From assembly GCA_963775275.1 (NCBI GenBank), contig CAVZII010000005.1, forward strand, positions 1,240,001-1,304,000: a stretch of DNA of 64,000 nt. Reading direction: 5' to 3'. A program made the position numbers and the translations under genes. The notes under the pieces are model-generated. The model searched no databases. It worked only from the letters and a program-made list of their open reading frames with translations, and had not been told where the DNA came from. The DNA is from JANWHQ01 sp963775275. Lineage in GTDB: Bacteria > Pseudomonadota > Alphaproteobacteria > Caulobacterales > Caulobacteraceae. Positions 43,298 to 52,039 of this stretch are shown piece after piece; positions within the stretch are counted from its first letter, which is position 1; each line of letters starts with the position of its first letter.

Positions 43298-43678
43298 ATG
43301 ACATTCCCATGCAACTGGACGCGGCCGCTCATGGCCGGGGTGCTGCTGGCCGCCGGCCTTTGCGCCAGCCCGGCCGCCCAGGCCAAGTCCTACTATGTCC
43401 AGGTCAAGCACCGCTGCGACGTGACCCAGAGCCTTCACATGGTGATCTGGAACCGGGACGCGACGCCGCAGGCCAACCCCTACCCCGGCGTCCTCAAGAA
43501 GGGGACCAAGGTGTCCTTCTACTCCGGCCAGACCAAGGGCGTGGAGATCGTCCCCTATGACGTGCCCTCCGGCGCCTCCTTCCCGAGCCAGACCAAGCTG
43601 CCGACCTTGCTGAGCTGTCACGCCTACCGGCTGGTCTGCAACGCCCCGCCCGGTCCGACCCCGCACGCCGGCTGCTGA
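43298..43678 (+). CDS. Hypothetical secreted protein
   Basis: 126 residues with a signal peptide (PLMAGVLLAAGLCASPAAQA) and a mature domain of about 95 residues with four Cys (HRCDVT, LLSCHA, LVCNAP and a C-terminal Cys), which could form two disulfides. Sequence such as YYVQVKHRCDVTQSLHMVIW and GTKVSFYSGQTKGVEIVPYD suggests a small beta-rich fold. I do not recognise a family. It lies 92 nt after the NMT1-like gene and is convergent with the MFS gene. Confidence 0.6.
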   Translation: MTFPCNWTRPLMAGVLLAAGLCASPAAQAKSYYVQVKHRCDVTQSLHMVIWNRDATPQANPYPGVLKKGTKVSFYSGQTKGVEIVPYDVPSGASFPSQTKLPTLLSCHAYRLVCNAPPGPTPHAGC

Positions 43679-43693
43679 GCGCCCGGACGGCGA

Positions 43694-45076
43694 TCAGGCG
43701 GCGGGGCCCTTCTCCAGGTCCCTGCGCACCGACTTGGCGGCCAGGGCGAAGTGGACGGCCGCCCAGACGTAGAGGCAGCTCATCACGCTCATGGCGATCC
43801 GGATGCCCCAGGCGGAGGCGTCGTGGCAGGCCTTGGCCGCCGCCGGGCCTGATCCGGCCGGCGCGGCGCCGCCGGGACAGAGCGACAGGTAGTGGACCGA
43901 CCCGAAGACGTGGGCCGCGACCTTGTCCGAGAGCTGGCCGAGCAGGGCCGGTCCGAGGCCGAACCCGACCAGGGCCGAGACCAGGAAGAAGATGTAGGCG
44001 GCCACGCCCCGCATCCGGGGCTCGACCAGGTTCTGCAGCAGCGCCTGGACCGGCGTGTAGTAGAGGAACAGCGCCGCGCCGGCCAAGGTCAGGACCACGA
44101 GGGCGACGAGCGGCTGGGGCAGGATGAAGGACGCCACATAGAGCGGCGTCGCGACCACGCAGCCGAGCGCCGGCAGCCAGACGTACCACCGCTCGTCCCG
44201 GCGGGTGATGAAGTCGGCGATGACCCCGCCCGAAAAGGTGCCGGCCAGGGTCGAGAGCGAGCTGATGATCCCGAACATCAGGCCCGTCGCCGCAAGGCTG
44301 AGATTGAACTGGCGCGTGAAGTACTGGGGCAGGAACGAGCCGACGCCGGCGGCGGCGAAATTGGTCAGCGCCATGGCCATGACCACGTGCCAGAAGCACC
44401 CCTTGCCGGCGAGGTGGCGGAAGACGGCGAGCGCGCCGGGCGCGTCGCCGACGTCGGCTCGCGCTTCGGACAGGCCGCGCGGCGGCTCGCGCAGGGTGAA
44501 CCAGGCGATCGCGCCCAGGATCACGCCCGGCAGGCCGATCGCCCAGAACACCGCGCGCCAGGAGTAGAGGTCCGCCAGGCGGCCCGCGGCGACAGCGCCG
44601 ACCAGCGAGCCCAGCGGGATGCCGATGGAGAGGATCGACAGAGCCGTGCCCCGGCGCCTCGGCGGATAGAGATCGCTGATCACCGAGATCGTGGGCGGCT
44701 GCACGCCGGCCTCCCCCACCCCCACGATCACCCGGCAGAGCATCAGCTGCAGGAAGCTGCCGACGAAGCCGGTGAGGAAGGAGAAGGCCGAGAAGACCGC
44801 GGTCGCGATGGCCACCAGCCGCGCCCGGTTCCAGGTGTCGGCCAGGCGCGCCAGCGGCAGGCCGAGGATGGCGTAGAAGAGGGCGAAGCCAAGGCCCGAA
44901 ACCAGGCCGAACTGCATGTCGCTGAGGATCAGGTCGCGCTTGATCGCCTGGCCGACGGTGAGCACCGAGATGCGGTCGATCACCGACAGGGCCGAGACGG
45001 CCACCATCAGGAACAGGAACCAGCCGCGGTATCCGCGCGAGAACGGCTCCGGCCCCTTCGATGCGTCGTCGGTCAT
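43694..45076 (-). CDS. MFS transporter (Spinster/ACS-like)
   Basis: 460 residues with twelve membrane segments. MFS signature between helices 2 and 3: GLPLARLADTWNRARLVAIA. Helix 5 region VGVGEAGVQPPTISVISDLYPPRRRGTALSILSIG is typical of Spinster-like anion or aromatic-acid symporters (key GEAG, YPPRRRG). A periplasmic loop before the last helices has two Cys (YLSLCPGG, AKACHDA). The start overlaps no gene, but the NTF2-like gene ends 20 nt upstream. It probably imports the substrate of the surrounding catabolic genes. Confidence 0.9.
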   Translation of the reverse strand: MTDDASKGPEPFSRGYRGWFLFLMVAVSALSVIDRISVLTVGQAIKRDLILSDMQFGLVSGLGFALFYAILGLPLARLADTWNRARLVAIATAVFSAFSFLTGFVGSFLQLMLCRVIVGVGEAGVQPPTISVISDLYPPRRRGTALSILSIGIPLGSLVGAVAAGRLADLYSWRAVFWAIGLPGVILGAIAWFTLREPPRGLSEARADVGDAPGALAVFRHLAGKGCFWHVVMAMALTNFAAAGVGSFLPQYFTRQFNLSLAATGLMFGIISSLSTLAGTFSGGVIADFITRRDERWYVWLPALGCVVATPLYVASFILPQPLVALVVLTLAGAALFLYYTPVQALLQNLVEPRMRGVAAYIFFLVSALVGFGLGPALLGQLSDKVAAHVFGSVHYLSLCPGGAAPAGSGPAAAKACHDASAWGIRIAMSVMSCLYVWAAVHFALAAKSVRRDLEKGPAA

Positions 45077-45096
45077 GTCTCCCCCTCGGCCGCGGT

Positions 45097-47031
45097 CTAG
45101 GGCGGCCATCCCGCCGTCATGCCGTAGGGCCCGCCGCGGGCCAGGGACTCGATCCTGGAGATGCGACCGTCGGTGACGCGCGTCAGCTGGACCACCAGCT
45201 CGCTGGTCGGGACCAGGACATTGGGCAGGAGCCGCGCCCCGAAAGCCTGGGTCGCGTCCTCCTCGGGCGTGGAATTGATCTCCGCGCCGGGCGGGCGGGC
45301 GCGAAGGCCTGGCAGCCTGACCTCCCCCGCGCCGGCCACGTCGATGGCCTTGAGCGTCCCCGGATTGTCGAAGACCGCCAGGCTGAGGGCGAGGCCCTGG
45401 TCGGCGTCCACCAGGTGGCGGCGCTCGCGCACCCTGGAGATCCGCCCGAAGACACCCGCATCGATCTGCTCGGCGAGGCCGAGGGCGAAGGGCCTGAAGG
45501 CCGGGACGTCCGGGTCGAGCGGCGGCGCATCGGAATCGTGGCTCGCCGCATGGCCATTTTCGCGTCGCTCGGCGTCGGCGGCGAGCGGCAGGTCCGCGGC
45601 CGAGCCCGTCTCGACGGCGTGGAACCAGCGCTCCACCGCGCCTTGGATCGCGTCGCGCGCGGCCGGGGCGGCGGGACCAAGGAAGGCCTGCGCCGCCGCG
45701 TCGAACCCGGCGGGGTCGAACTCGGTGATCAGCCTCGGCTGGAACAGGCTGACCGTGCCGCCCCGCTCGCCCATCTCCTCGAGGCGGATGGCGACCGCCT
45801 CGATCTCGGCGATCTTCCCGCCCGCGGCGCGGATGCGAAGCGCCAGCACGCCTGGGGTGGTCTCCTCGAGGATCCCGCAGACCACCGCAGCCTCGCCGCG
45901 GTCCGGGTCGGCCAGGACGATGCGATAGACGGGCGCCTCCCCGCCGTCGCCGGCATGGGCGCCGAGCGTGCCCCAGAGGCCGTCGCCTATGGCCAGCACC
46001 TGGCCGTCCTCGGTGTAGCGGGCGCCCTTGGCCAGCGGCAGGCCCGACGCGTCGCGCGCCTTCATCGCCGCCAGGACCTCGTCCAGCAGCGCCTCGAGCC
46101 CGGCCCGGCTCGCCGGCGTTCCCGCGACCCGCGCCGGCGCGGCGGCCGCGCGGGCGCCCCAGGGCGGGCGGATTCCGTAGGGCAGCTCGGTCAGGGTCAT
46201 CTCGATGCGGTAGAGTTTGCCGCGGCGGACCTTGAACGCCTCCATCACCTGCAGCGTGCGTGGAACGTCGAAATAGGGCGGAACCACGAAATCCTTGCCG
46301 GTGGTCTGGTGGAGCACCCGGACCGTGCCGTTGTGGTCGAAGCTGGCGAAGGCGAAGACCACCTGGCGCTCGACGTCCACCACCACGAACCGGCGGTCGC
46401 GGATCTCGGTGACGAAGCCGAGGAAACCAGTCTTCCACTGCGCCTCGGCGGTCATGCTGGCGAAGTCGGTGTCGTGCGAATGGCCGTAGGCCATCGGCTT
46501 CTTGACGTTGGTGGTCTGCAGCGCGTGCTCGATGCGCTCGCACTCGCGGTCGAAGAAGGAGTAGTCGCCCAGCCCGTCGTTGCGCTGCATCGACTGGAAG
46601 TACCTGTCGACCGTGGCGATGAGCGCCTCGCGATCCAGCCGCTCGCCGGGCGGGACCGCCTCGAGCCAGACCGGCTCGGGCTCGGGGCGCTCGGTCTCGT
46701 AGCGGACGCCGGCCAGGGCGTCGCGGATGATGAAGCTCTCCGCCTCGGCGATCCGGCCGCCCTCGATCCTCAGCCGGAGGTCCAGCAGCGCCGGCGAGCC
46801 GTTCTCGCGCACCGTGCAGATCGCCCCGGCCTGGCCCGTCTCGGGATCGGCGAAGTGGTGCCGATAGGCGCCGAGGCCCGTGACCGTGCGCCAGGACCCT
46901 TCCCCCAGCGGCAGGCGCTGGTAGTTCTCGACGAAGACCAGGCCCGGCGCGGCGTCCAGACGGCCGGGATCATTGGCGGCGAGGGCGTCCAGATAGGCGT
47001 CGACCGCCGCCTCCAGCTCGGCGCGGGTCAT
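45097..47031 (-). CDS. Protein of four NTF2/SnoaL-like domains (internal duplication)
   Basis: 644 residues, no signal peptide. Two halves (about 1-310 and 311-644) align with each other: each begins with a helix such as LEAAVDAYLDALAANDPGRL or LEALLDEVLAAMKARDASGL, contains a second NTF2-like unit (RYFQSMQRNDGLG, RWFHAVETGSAADL), an EIRDRRFVVVDVERQVVFAFASFD versus RVRERRHLVDADQGLALSLAVFD block, and closes ELPYGIRPPW versus GGPYGMTAGW. Each unit has the cone-shaped fold used by SnoaL cyclases, ketosteroid isomerase and some dehydratases. Single-half proteins of about 310 residues are the usual form, so this looks like a fusion. Same strand as the MFS gene, 20 nt apart. Function unknown. Confidence 0.8.
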   Translation of the reverse strand: MTRAELEAAVDAYLDALAANDPGRLDAAPGLVFVENYQRLPLGEGSWRTVTGLGAYRHHFADPETGQAGAICTVRENGSPALLDLRLRIEGGRIAEAESFIIRDALAGVRYETERPEPEPVWLEAVPPGERLDREALIATVDRYFQSMQRNDGLGDYSFFDRECERIEHALQTTNVKKPMAYGHSHDTDFASMTAEAQWKTGFLGFVTEIRDRRFVVVDVERQVVFAFASFDHNGTVRVLHQTTGKDFVVPPYFDVPRTLQVMEAFKVRRGKLYRIEMTLTELPYGIRPPWGARAAAAPARVAGTPASRAGLEALLDEVLAAMKARDASGLPLAKGARYTEDGQVLAIGDGLWGTLGAHAGDGGEAPVYRIVLADPDRGEAAVVCGILEETTPGVLALRIRAAGGKIAEIEAVAIRLEEMGERGGTVSLFQPRLITEFDPAGFDAAAQAFLGPAAPAARDAIQGAVERWFHAVETGSAADLPLAADAERRENGHAASHDSDAPPLDPDVPAFRPFALGLAEQIDAGVFGRISRVRERRHLVDADQGLALSLAVFDNPGTLKAIDVAGAGEVRLPGLRARPPGAEINSTPEEDATQAFGARLLPNVLVPTSELVVQLTRVTDGRISRIESLARGGPYGMTAGWPP

Positions 47032-47121
47032 GGCGTCGCTCCCTGTCTCCCCTCGCCCCCCCCCATCCGGCTCACGCCGAACGGGCGCCTCCCTCTGCCC
47101 GACTGTCGCCGGGACGAGGGC

Positions 47122-48754
47122 CTAGAGCCGCGAGGCCCGGGTCTCCTGCCCGGTCATGAACTCCAAGAGGGCCGGACGGCCCTGCTCGGTCTGCTCGATC
47201 CCGCGCTTGATCGCCGGGATGATCTCGTCCGGGCGCGTCACCCGCTCGCCGTAGCCGCCGAGCGCCCTGGCGAAGTCGGCGTAGTGGCCGCTGATGTCGG
47301 TGGACCGGTACTTCTGGGTCGCCACCGGCATGACGTTCAGCTCGATCGCCATGGAGGCGTTGTTGAGCAGGATCGACAGGATCGGCGCCTTCTCGCGGGC
47401 GGCGGTCTCGAAATCCATGCCGGTGAAGCCGATGGCCGCGTCGCCCCAGACGTTGATGCAGAGCTTGTCGGGGCAGGCGAGCTTGGCGCCCATGGCCAGG
47501 CCCAGGCCGTAGCCGAGCTGGGTGGTCTTGCCCCAGCCGAGGTAGCTCAGGGGCGAGGTCGACTTCCAGAAGGGCGAGAGCTGGTCGCGCGGGCTTCCCG
47601 CGTCGTGGGTGATGATGACATTGGACTTGTCGACCGTCTTCTGCAGGTCGGCGAGCACGCGGTAGGGGTTCAGCGGCGTCTCGTCCGAGGTCAGGAGCGG
47701 GATCCAGTCCTTCAGCCACTCGGCCTCCGCCGCCTTGATCTCGGCGGCGACGGGCGAGGCGTCGCGCGCCTCGCCTTTCAACAGATCCCGGCAGGCCGCG
47801 ATCATCATCTTCAGGGTCAGCTGGGCGTCGCCGAGGAGGGCGTGCCGGGTCGGCAGGACCTTGTTGATGTCGCTCTCGTCCAGGGTGTTGTGGATCATCA
47901 GCTTGCCTTGCGGCAGGCGCACGCCGAAGGCGGTCTCGGACATGCTCGCCCCGACGGCGAAGATCACGTCGGAGGCGTCGAGGAAATGGCGAACGGGCTT
48001 GGGGATCGCCGCCCCGCCCGAGCCCAGCGCCAGGGGATGGGTCTCGTCGAAGGCGCTCTTGCCTTCCAGGCTCGTGCAGACCGGCGCGGCCAGGAGCTCG
48101 GCGAGGGCCTTGAGCTCCTCATAGGCCTCGGCCCAGTGCACGCCCTGGCCGGCGTAGATCACCGGCCGTTTGGCCTCCACCAGAGCCTTGGCCGCGGCCG
48201 CCACGGCGTCGGGATCGGGGGCGAAGCGGGTGCTTCACCACCGGCTCGTAAGCGAGCGGCTCGGGCACGTCCTCGCCCATCACGTCCCAAGGCATCTCCA
48301 CCAGCGCCGGGCGCGGGCGGCCGTTCCTCAGCTGGGTGAAGGCGCGACGCAGGATCGCCGGGACCTCGGCCGGGATCAGGATCGGCTCGGCGGACTTGGT
48401 GATGTCCGCCATCGAGACCGTGGCGTTGTAGTTGTCTGGCACATGCGCCAGCCGGCGCGCATAGCCCTGGGGCAGGACCAGGATCGGGATCGATTCCGAA
48501 TAGGCCTGGGCCACCCCGCCATAGGCGTTCTCGGTCCCCGGCCCGTGCTGCATGGCGAAGACGCCCATCCGGCGGCCCCGCGTCAGGCGCGAATAGGCGT
48601 CGGCCATGTGCAGGCCGGTGCGCTCCTGGCGCACGATGACGGTGCGGATATTGGCCTCGGCCGCGGCCTCGAGGATGGCGTTCCTGGGATAGCCGAACAG
48701 GATGTCGACCCCCTCGCGCCTCAGGATTTCCGCGATCGCCGCCGAGACCTTCAT
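47122..48754 (-). CDS. Thiamine-diphosphate-dependent lyase/decarboxylase (acetolactate-synthase-like, one-base frameshift)
   Basis: About 544 residues after correction. Catalytic Glu of the pyrimidine domain in IVRQERTGLHMADAYSR; ThDP motif GDAAIGFTGMDFETAAREKAP to LLNNASMA (GDx...NN). Family members include acetolactate synthase, oxalyl-CoA decarboxylase and benzaldehyde lyase; residues for FAD or CoA binding are not obvious. Near 48230 the frame shifts: one extra base within CACCCGCTTCGCC; the next frame carries FAPDPDAVAAAAKALVEAKRPVIYAGQG. It faces another ThDP enzyme gene across a 181-nt gap, sharing the promoter region. Confidence 0.85.
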
Positions 48755-48826
48755 CCGTTTCCTCCGTGCTTGATCGACCTCCTAAGCAATCCCAGGGCGC
48801 AGGGAAACCTCGCTTTCTACCGATCA

Positions 48827-48912
48827 CCCCCGCGAAAGCGGGGGCCCAGGCTTTTTTCCTGTCCGCCGCGGCGCCTTCCGATAAAACGCCTGGATCCCCG
48901 CTGGCGCGGGGA
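48827..48912. repeat. Paired hairpin repeat between divergent ThDP enzyme genes
   Basis: Hairpin CCCCCGC-GAAA-GCGGGGG (48827-48844), a 50-nt middle, then TCCCCGC-TGGC-GCGGGGA (48895-48912). CCCAGGC after the first and GCCTGG before the second also pair, so the whole can fold as one long structure. The form 'CCCCGCGAAAGCGGGGGCCCAGG' is a familiar intergenic repeat in Caulobacterales and sphingomonads (general knowledge). Any effect on the flanking divergent promoters is untested. Confidence 0.75.
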
Positions 48913-48935
48913 CGAGCGGGTGGAAGAAGGGGCTC

Positions 48936-50567
48936 ATGCCGACAGAGCGGCTCACCGGCGGCCAGGCGATCGTGCGCGGCCTGCTCGACCACGGCGTCGA
49001 CACGGTCTTCGCCCTGCCCGGCGCCCAGACCTATGGCCTGATGGACGCGTTCAAGCTGGCCGAGCCGCGACTTCGCACCATCGGCGCCCGGCACGAGCAG
49101 GGCGTGGGCTACATGGCCTTCGGCTACGCGCGCGCCTCGGGCCGGCCGGGAGTCTGCTCGGTGGTGCCCGGACCGGGCCTGCTGAACGCCGGCGCGGCCA
49201 TCCTCACCGCCCTTGGCGCGACCACGCCGGTGCTGGCCCTGGCCGGCCAGATCAACACCCATTTCCTGGGCCGCGAGCGCGGCGCGCTTCACGAGATGCG
49301 CGACCAGCTCGCCGTCATCCGCCAGATCGCCAAGTGGGGCGAAAGGATCGAGCACCCCGCGGCCGCGCCGCGCCTAGTCGCCGAGGCCTTCCGCCAGATG
49401 CTTTCCGGCCGGCGCGGGCCGGCGGGACTGGAGATGCCGTGGGAGGTGTTCACCCAGCAAGCGCCGGTCGAGCCCTGCCCGCCCATCGCGCCCGACGCCC
49501 CTCCCGAGCCCGACCCGGACCTGATCCGGGCCGCCGCGAAGCTGCTCAGGGCGGCGAAGACCCCGATGGTGTTCGTCGGCGGTGGGGCGCTGGAGGCCTC
49601 GGAGTCGATCACCGCCCTGTGCGAGGCGCTGCAGGCGCCGGCCGTCCCCTGGCGCAGCGGCCGGGGGATCGTCAGCGAGACCCATCCCCTCGGCTTCACC
49701 TGCGCCTCGGGCGCCAGGGTGTGGCCGCAGTGCGACGTCGCCCTGGTCATCGGCACGCGCTTCGAGCTGCTCGACATGCGCTGGCGCTGGCGCCCGCCCG
49801 GCGTGAAGCTGATCCGCATCGACATCGACCCGGCCGAGATGTGGCGCCTGCCCGCTGACATCGGGATCGTCGCGGACGCGGACGCCGGCGCGCGGGCGCT
49901 GCTGTCGGCGCTGTCCAAGGCCGGAGCCTCGGTCGGCGACCGGGCGGCGCGCCTCGCCGAAGCCAAGGCGGCGACCGCCCAGGCGATCAGGACCGTCCAG
50001 CCCCAGATCGACTACCTGGCGGCCATCCGCGAGGTCCTGCCCGAGGACGGGTTCTTCGTGGACGAGATCAGCCAGATGGGCTTCGCCTCCTGGTACGGCT
50101 TTCCGGTGTGGCGGCCGCGCAGCTTCATCACCGCCGGCTGCCAGGGGACCCTGGGCTCGGGCTTTCCGAGCGCGCTGGGGGTCAAGGCGGCCTTCCCGGA
50201 CCGGCCTGTGGTCTCGATCTCCGGCGACGGCGGCTTCATGTTCGCGGCGAGCGAGCTCGCCACCGCCGTGCAGTACGGGCTGAACGTCGTGACCGTCGTC
50301 TTCAGCAACGACGCCTACGGCAACGTCCGCCGCGACCAGATCCAGGGCTTCGACGGCCGGGTGATCGGCGCGGACCTGGTCAATCCGGACTTCGTGAGGT
50401 TCGCCGAGTCCTTCGGCGTGGCGGGCTATCGCGCGACGACGCCGGCCGAGCTGAAGCGCACGGTGGAAACGGCGCTGGGCGCCGGCGCGCCGGTCCTGAT
50501 CGAGGTTCCCGTCCCCCGCGGCTCCGAAGCCAGCCCCTGGGAGTTCCTGACGCCCCGGTTCGGGTAG
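48936..50567 (+). CDS. Thiamine-diphosphate-dependent enzyme (acetolactate-synthase-like)
   Basis: 543 residues. Catalytic Glu in GARHEQGVGYMAFGYARASG, PGPGLLNAGAAILTALG, the central domain, and ThDP motif GDGGFMFAASELATAVQYGLN to FSNDAYGNVRRDQ. The wording differs from housekeeping IlvB, and no small regulatory subunit gene is nearby, so a catabolic 2-keto-acid decarboxylase or C-C lyase is likelier. Sequence divergence from the facing ThDP gene is large, so this is not a recent duplicate. ATG 48936 follows AGAAGGGG. Confidence 0.88.
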   Translation: MPTERLTGGQAIVRGLLDHGVDTVFALPGAQTYGLMDAFKLAEPRLRTIGARHEQGVGYMAFGYARASGRPGVCSVVPGPGLLNAGAAILTALGATTPVLALAGQINTHFLGRERGALHEMRDQLAVIRQIAKWGERIEHPAAAPRLVAEAFRQMLSGRRGPAGLEMPWEVFTQQAPVEPCPPIAPDAPPEPDPDLIRAAAKLLRAAKTPMVFVGGGALEASESITALCEALQAPAVPWRSGRGIVSETHPLGFTCASGARVWPQCDVALVIGTRFELLDMRWRWRPPGVKLIRIDIDPAEMWRLPADIGIVADADAGARALLSALSKAGASVGDRAARLAEAKAATAQAIRTVQPQIDYLAAIREVLPEDGFFVDEISQMGFASWYGFPVWRPRSFITAGCQGTLGSGFPSALGVKAAFPDRPVVSISGDGGFMFAASELATAVQYGLNVVTVVFSNDAYGNVRRDQIQGFDGRVIGADLVNPDFVRFAESFGVAGYRATTPAELKRTVETALGAGAPVLIEVPVPRGSEASPWEFLTPRFG

Positions 50568-50601
50568 GCCCCTGACCCCCCACGCCTTCGGCGCGGGCCC
50601 A

Positions 50602-50668
50602 TCCCTCTCCCCACTTCGGGGGCGAGGGCATGGCGCATTTGCCCTCGCCCCGCCTGCGGGGAGAGGGA
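50602..50668. repeat. Intergenic cruciform-type palindrome
   Basis: Arms TCCCTCTCCCC (50602-50612) and GGGGAGAGGGA (50658-50668), with an inner pair GGCGAGGGCA/TGCCCTCGCC-like, in the 136-nt gap between the convergent ThDP and flavin-monooxygenase genes. It could terminate both transcripts. The downstream sequence (GGGGCCC ... CCCGCCAGGG ... GGAGGG ... GTGAGGGG) is shared with the repeat near 53450. Confidence 0.65.
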
Positions 50669-50703
50669 GGGGCCCGGCCCGCCAGGGACGGGAGGGTGAG
50701 GGG

Positions 50704-52026
50704 CTACGCGAAGAACCGGTTCATCGGCCGCGGCAGGCCGAGGCTCTCGCGCAGGGTGGTCCCGGGATAGGCGCGGCGGAACAGGCCGCGGGCCTGGAGC
50801 TCGGGGACGACCTTGGCCACGAAGTCGTCCAGCCCCTGGGGAACGAAGGGGAAGAGGACGTTGAAGCCGTCGCAGGCCGGCGCCTCCAGCCAGGCCTGCA
50901 TCCGATCTGCGATCATGGCGGGCGTCCCGATCATCTCGAGCTGGCCGTAGCTGCCGCCGACGATCTGGGCGAGCCGGCGCACGGTCAGGTCCTCGCGGCG
51001 CGCCAGGTCCACCAGCTTCTGGCGGCCGCTGCGGCTGGAGTTGGACTCCGGGACCTCGGGCAAGGGCGCGTCGAGGTCGTATCCCGAGACGTCATGCCCC
51101 AGCGCCACGGACAGCGAGGCGATCCCGCTGTCGGGATGCACCAGGGAGTCGAGCCTGTCCTTCTTGGCCCTGGCCTCCTCGGGCGTGTCGCCGACCACCA
51201 CGAAGGCGCCCGGCATGATCTTCAGGTGCGCCGGATCACGGCCGAAGGCGGCCATCCGCCCCTTCACGTCCGCGTAGAAGGCCCTGGCCTCGTCCATGTC
51301 GATCTGGCTGGTGAAGACCATCTCCGCGGTCTCGGCGGCCAGGGCCTTGCCGGCTTCGGACGAGCCCGCCTGGACGATCACCGGCCAGCCCTGGGGCGGG
51401 CGGGCGAGGTTCATCGGCCCTTTCACGTCGAACCATTCGCCGTGGTGGTCCAGGACGTGGAGCTTGTCCGGATCGAAGAAGACGCCGGCCGCCTGGTCGC
51501 GCAGGAAGGCGTCGTCGGCCCAGCTGTCCCAGAGGCCCGTGACGACGTCGTAGAACTCGCGCGCGCGGCGGTAGCGCTCGTCGTGCTCCAGATGCTCGGT
51601 CAGGCCGAAGTTCATCGCCTCGTGCGGATTGCCCGAGGTGACCACGTTCCAGCCGGCGCGCCCGCCGGAGATGTGGTCCAGCGAGGCGAACTTGCGGGCC
51701 ACGTGGAAGGGCGCGTTGTAGGTGGTCGAGGCGGTGGCGATCAGGCCGATGTGGGAGGTCACCGCCGCCAGCGCCGGCAAAAGGGTCAGGGGGTCGAAGG
51801 AGCTGACCGTGGCGCTGCGCTTCAAGGCCGGCATGGCCATGGGCAGCACCGCCTGGCTGTCGGCCAGGAAGATGGCGTCGAAACAGGCCCGCTCCAGGGT
51901 CTGGGCGTAGCGGACGTGGGCGGCGAAGTTGAAATTGCTGTCCGAGATCGCGCCCGGCCATCGCCAGCCGGCGGTGTGGATGCTGGCCGGGCGCATGAAG
52001 GCGCCGAGATGGAGCTGGCGGCTCAT
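50704..52026 (-). CDS. LLM-class flavin-dependent monooxygenase (NtaA/SnaA/DszA group)
   Basis: 440 residues, TIM-barrel FMNH2-dependent oxygenase. NtaA-group sequence: HLGAFMRPASIHTAGWRWP, FDAIFLADSQAV, SFDPLTLLPALAAVTSHIGLIATASTTYNAPFHVARKFASLDHISGGRAGWNVVTS (key LATAST, YxPxxxAR, SGGRAGWNVVTS), PVIVQAGSSEAGKALAAETAE. Group members oxidise nitrilotriacetate, dibenzothiophene sulfone or dimethyl sulfide and need a separate flavin reductase, which is not in the window. 13 nt after the FAD-oxidase gene on the same strand. Confidence 0.9.
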   Translation of the reverse strand: MSRQLHLGAFMRPASIHTAGWRWPGAISDSNFNFAAHVRYAQTLERACFDAIFLADSQAVLPMAMPALKRSATVSSFDPLTLLPALAAVTSHIGLIATASTTYNAPFHVARKFASLDHISGGRAGWNVVTSGNPHEAMNFGLTEHLEHDERYRRAREFYDVVTGLWDSWADDAFLRDQAAGVFFDPDKLHVLDHHGEWFDVKGPMNLARPPQGWPVIVQAGSSEAGKALAAETAEMVFTSQIDMDEARAFYADVKGRMAAFGRDPAHLKIMPGAFVVVGDTPEEARAKKDRLDSLVHPDSGIASLSVALGHDVSGYDLDAPLPEVPESNSSRSGRQKLVDLARREDLTVRRLAQIVGGSYGQLEMIGTPAMIADRMQAWLEAPACDGFNVLFPFVPQGLDDFVAKVVPELQARGLFRRAYPGTTLRESLGLPRPMNRFFA

Positions 52027-52039
52027 GGCGCCGACCGCC

